A stretch of 64,000 bases of DNA from Devosia lacusdianchii (lineage in GTDB: Bacteria > Pseudomonadota > Alphaproteobacteria > Rhizobiales > Devosiaceae), in assembly GCF_022429625.1 (NCBI RefSeq), contig NZ_CP092483.1:2418001-2482000 (forward strand), read 5' to 3'. How positions within the stretch are numbered: position 1 is the stretch's first letter; each line of letters opens with the position of its first letter. Positions 61,880 to 64,000 of this stretch are shown piece by piece. The translations under genes were made by a program, and so were the position numbers. Below the pieces are notes generated by a model that saw only the letters and a list, made by a program, of their open reading frames with translations, did no database searches and was not told the origin of the DNA.

Positions 61880-63282
61880 CAGGCTACCGCTTTGGCCGCC
61901 GCGCCCATGGCCCAGGCAAGCAAAGCGACCGCCACCCCTGACGTACTGCCCTCGACGTAGCAACGCAGTTCAGGCGCATTGCCCGACGCGCGGAAGTGCA
62001 CCATGTCGCCGGACAGCGTGCGAAACTGCAAGCCGTCGACCGTCGATAGGCTTGCAATGCCATGCGGCGCGAAGAAGCTTTCGGCAAAGGCACTGTCGTT
62101 TTCCAGCTGGGCGAGAAACGCCCCACTCCGCTCTGACGGCACGTCCTGTATCCGGTCGGCCACTGCATGTTGCAATGGCAACGATGCGACCACCTCGCCT
62201 ATGGTCCTGCCCTCCCGCGCAGCGAGACCCAGGGCGCAAAGCAACGGCAGAACCGCGTCGCGTGTCGGTAATGGGGGCAGAGGTCGTCCATCGATCACCA
62301 CACCATCACCAACAAACGTGCCGCCATTAGCCTCGAAACCCACGACCCCATCCCGGTTTTCCTTCATGACAGCAACGACGAAGGGCGACCCCACCTTGGT
62401 GCGGATGACCTTGTCGAAAAACCCCGTTCGCTCGATCGCCGAATTGGACGTCACCGGCGTTACAACTGTTCGCGCGCCGAGAAACCGCGCGGCAAGCAAC
62501 CCGAGTACGTCGCCCCGCACAAAAGCCCCACTGCCATCCATCATCAAGGGCCGGTCGCCATCCCCGTCCGAGGACACGATCGCATCCAGCCTCTCGCTGG
62601 CCACCCATCCTCCAAGCGGCGCCAGAACGGCATCGCCAAAGGCCTCAGTGTCGACGGCCACGAAGGCATCGGTGCGGCCTAGTCGAACGACCTCCGCTCC
62701 AGCGCGACGCATGATGGACGCCAACAAGTCACGCGCCACGGTGGAGTGCTCGAACACCCCGATACGCAGGCCCGCCAACGCGCCCCCGGGCAGGATATCG
62801 GCGAAACGCTGGAAATAGCGCTCAGCCGCCGCGTCGGCCTCGTCACCCATCCGCACCGAGCTACCCGGAAAGAACTCGTCGTTCAATTCGGCCAGAATGC
62901 CTGCCTCATCCGCCTTGCTGATTTCGCCGCTCGGCAGATAAAACTTCAGCCCGTTGCGATCAGCCGGAATGTGACTGCCGGTGACCATGATCGCGCCGCA
63001 GCCTGCGGCCATCGCGTGGTAGGCCAGTGCCGGCGTGGGAATGGCGCCACAATCCACCGCCTGCAGCCCAAGCTGCGCGATCGCCGCAGCGCAATCGGCC
63101 ATGATCTGTGGGCTGGACGGGCGAAAGTCGCGGCCCAGAAATACCTTGCCGCCACCGATCTGCCCCGAGCTTCTCATGTGACACAGGAACGCCGCCGTGT
63201 ATCGCCGGGCCGCCTGCCACTCGAGTTCGACGGCTAGGCCGCGCAGGCCGCTGGTTCCAAATTTGAGGCTGCTCTGGGACAC
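61879..63282 (-). CDS. Phosphohexomutase (phosphomannomutase/phosphoglucomutase family)
   Basis: A 467-residue alpha-D-phosphohexomutase with GTG start. FGTSGLRGLAVELEW opens domain 1. The phosphoserine loop is VTGSHIPADRNGLKFY (residue ~101), a variant of the usual TASHNP. The metal-binding SSDGDGDRPLM (residue ~236) and sugar-binding FEANGGTFVGD (residue ~316) are intact. A C-terminal phosphate-binding RASGNAPELRCYVE (residue ~435) follows. It interconverts hexose-1- and -6-phosphates for nucleotide-sugar synthesis. It lies 30 bp from the nucleotide-sugar epimerase gene, supporting a polysaccharide-precursor role. Confidence 0.9.
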   Translation of the reverse strand: MSQSSLKFGTSGLRGLAVELEWQAARRYTAAFLCHMRSSGQIGGGKVFLGRDFRPSSPQIMADCAAAIAQLGLQAVDCGAIPTPALAYHAMAAGCGAIMVTGSHIPADRNGLKFYLPSGEISKADEAGILAELNDEFFPGSSVRMGDEADAAAERYFQRFADILPGGALAGLRIGVFEHSTVARDLLASIMRRAGAEVVRLGRTDAFVAVDTEAFGDAVLAPLGGWVASERLDAIVSSDGDGDRPLMMDGSGAFVRGDVLGLLAARFLGARTVVTPVTSNSAIERTGFFDKVIRTKVGSPFVVAVMKENRDGVVGFEANGGTFVGDGVVIDGRPLPPLPTRDAVLPLLCALGLAAREGRTIGEVVASLPLQHAVADRIQDVPSERSGAFLAQLENDSAFAESFFAPHGIASLSTVDGLQFRTLSGDMVHFRASGNAPELRCYVEGSTSGVAVALLAWAMGAAAKAVA

Positions 63283-63312
63283 CGGACAATACTCGCTGCT
63301 GCTATTCGCGCT

Positions 63313-64000
63313 TCATAGGCGATAGTACCGCCGGTACCAATCCACGAAACGCGCCACGCCCTCGGACATTTCGGTGAGCGGAACGTCCCCGATGAGTTGC
63401 CGGAGCAGCGTCGGATCAGCCGCGGTATCGCGCGGGTCCCCCGCTTGTAGTGGTAGAAACCGGCGCTCCGCCTTCATGCCCAATGCTGCCTCAATGGCAT
63501 CCACGAAATCCAGCAGGGGTTGCGGCCGTCCACCGGCGAGGTTCACACACCGATACGGCGCCACAGCTGAAAGAGAATCCCCGTCCACCGGCTGTCCAAT
63601 GGTCGGCGGACGCCCGATCAGCCGCATCACCGCCTCGATGAGATCATCGACATAGGTGAAGTCCCTCTGCATCTGACCCTGCCCATAAATGTCGATCGGT
63701 TGCGCGGCGAGGATCGCCGCAACGAACTTGAACAGAGCCATGTCCGGTCGCCCCCAAGGCCCGTAGACAGTGAAAAAGCGCAGGCTGGTCGACGGAATGG
63801 CCCAGAGATGGGAATAGGCATGCACCATTGCCTCTCCGCCCTTCTTGGTCGCGGCATAGAAGGACAGCGGCAGGTCGGCGCTGTGCAGCTCCGAAAATGG
63901 CGCCTGCTGGTTGCCACCATAGACCGAACTCGAAGACGCGAACAGAAAATGCCGCGGCGGCAATGCCCGCACCGCTTCCAGCAGGTTGGCCGTCCCCACC
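63313..64000 (-). CDS. NAD-dependent nucleotide-sugar epimerase (UDP-glucuronate 4-epimerase-like), 5' end outside window
   Basis: The C-terminal ~228 residues of an extended SDR. The visible part starts GTANLLEAVRAL and holds the catalytic SSSSVYGG (Ser) and YAATKKGGE (Tyr-x3-Lys) motifs, then RFFTVYGPWGRPDMALFKF, which is the hallmark of UDP-glucuronate 4-epimerases. The first ~100 residues with the Rossmann GxxGxxG motif lie beyond base 64000. It makes UDP-galacturonate-type precursors for surface polysaccharide. Confidence 0.93.
   Translation of the reverse strand, partial: VGTANLLEAVRALPPRHFLFASSSSVYGGNQQAPFSELHSADLPLSFYAATKKGGEAMVHAYSHLWAIPSTSLRFFTVYGPWGRPDMALFKFVAAILAAQPIDIYGQGQMQRDFTYVDDLIEAVMRLIGRPPTIGQPVDGDSLSAVAPYRCVNLAGGRPQPLLDFVDAIEAALGMKAERRFLPLQAGDPRDTAADPTLLRQLIGDVPLTEMSEGVARFVDWYRRYYRL

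Overview
The window is 64 kb of GC-rich bacterial chromosome. It shows no insertion sequence, integrase, phage gene, CRISPR array or rRNA. Gene families point to an alphaproteobacterium of the order Hyphomicrobiales (Rhizobiales): a DUF2336 protein, a CysN-CysC fusion, FrcA/XylH-type CUT2 transporters, stacked CUT1 sugar transporters, and a dispersed GC-rich palindromic repeat. A Devosia-like genus is my best guess, but that is inference from gene content.

Layout. 1-3.3 kb: tail of a CUT2 sugar ABC operon (ATPase end, two permeases, binding protein), closed by a strong terminator. 3.4-5.2 kb: tRNA-Tyr, a tiny exported peptide, rlmB and a small co-translated gene. 5.2-14.4 kb: a LacI regulator divergent from a CUT1 transporter, followed by a PHP metallohydrolase, a sugar-phosphate isomerase-like gene and a Gfo/Idh/MocA dehydrogenase. 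Two near-identical operators lie in the divergent gap. 14.4-26.5 kb: a TetR-controlled catabolic island. Leftward run GMC oxidoreductase, an unrecognised 249-aa protein, an FAH-family enzyme, an aldehyde dehydrogenase and an amidohydrolase; rightward run a complete CUT1 transporter, the TetR gene and a D-serine dehydratase/D-threonine aldolase-like PLP enzyme. 26.5-38.2 kb: a leftward amino-sugar operon of ten genes (nagB, SIS protein, nagA, ceramidase-like protein, CUT1 transporter, AGE-like enzyme, Gfo/Idh/MocA enzyme) facing its LacI regulator. The same perfect palindrome occurs in the nagB promoter and inside the operon before the binding-protein gene.

38.2-44.5 kb: a GT-C-like membrane protein, polysaccharide deacetylase, UPF0178 protein, small P-loop ATPase, cupin, glutathione-dependent formaldehyde dehydrogenase and a DUF1345 membrane protein. 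44.6-49.1 kb: a XylFGH-like CUT2 transporter divergent from a ROK repressor. 49.1-51.9 kb: cysD and cysNC for sulfate activation. 52.2-64 kb: an orphan 311-aa gene, tRNA-Thr, a PPP phosphatase, nadK, a DUF2336 protein, a lytic transglycosylase, a nitroreductase, three exported proteins of unknown role (one with two LCCL-like repeats), a phosphohexomutase and a truncated nucleotide-sugar epimerase.

Overall the first 49 kb is a row of five sugar or small-molecule import systems, mostly paired with a local regulator and catabolic enzymes. The most unusual points are the TetR island with its unrecognised enzyme, the amino-sugar operon with an operator and promoter buried in coding sequence, hairpins after three binding-protein genes, and three convergent gene pairs whose stop codons share one CTAG.
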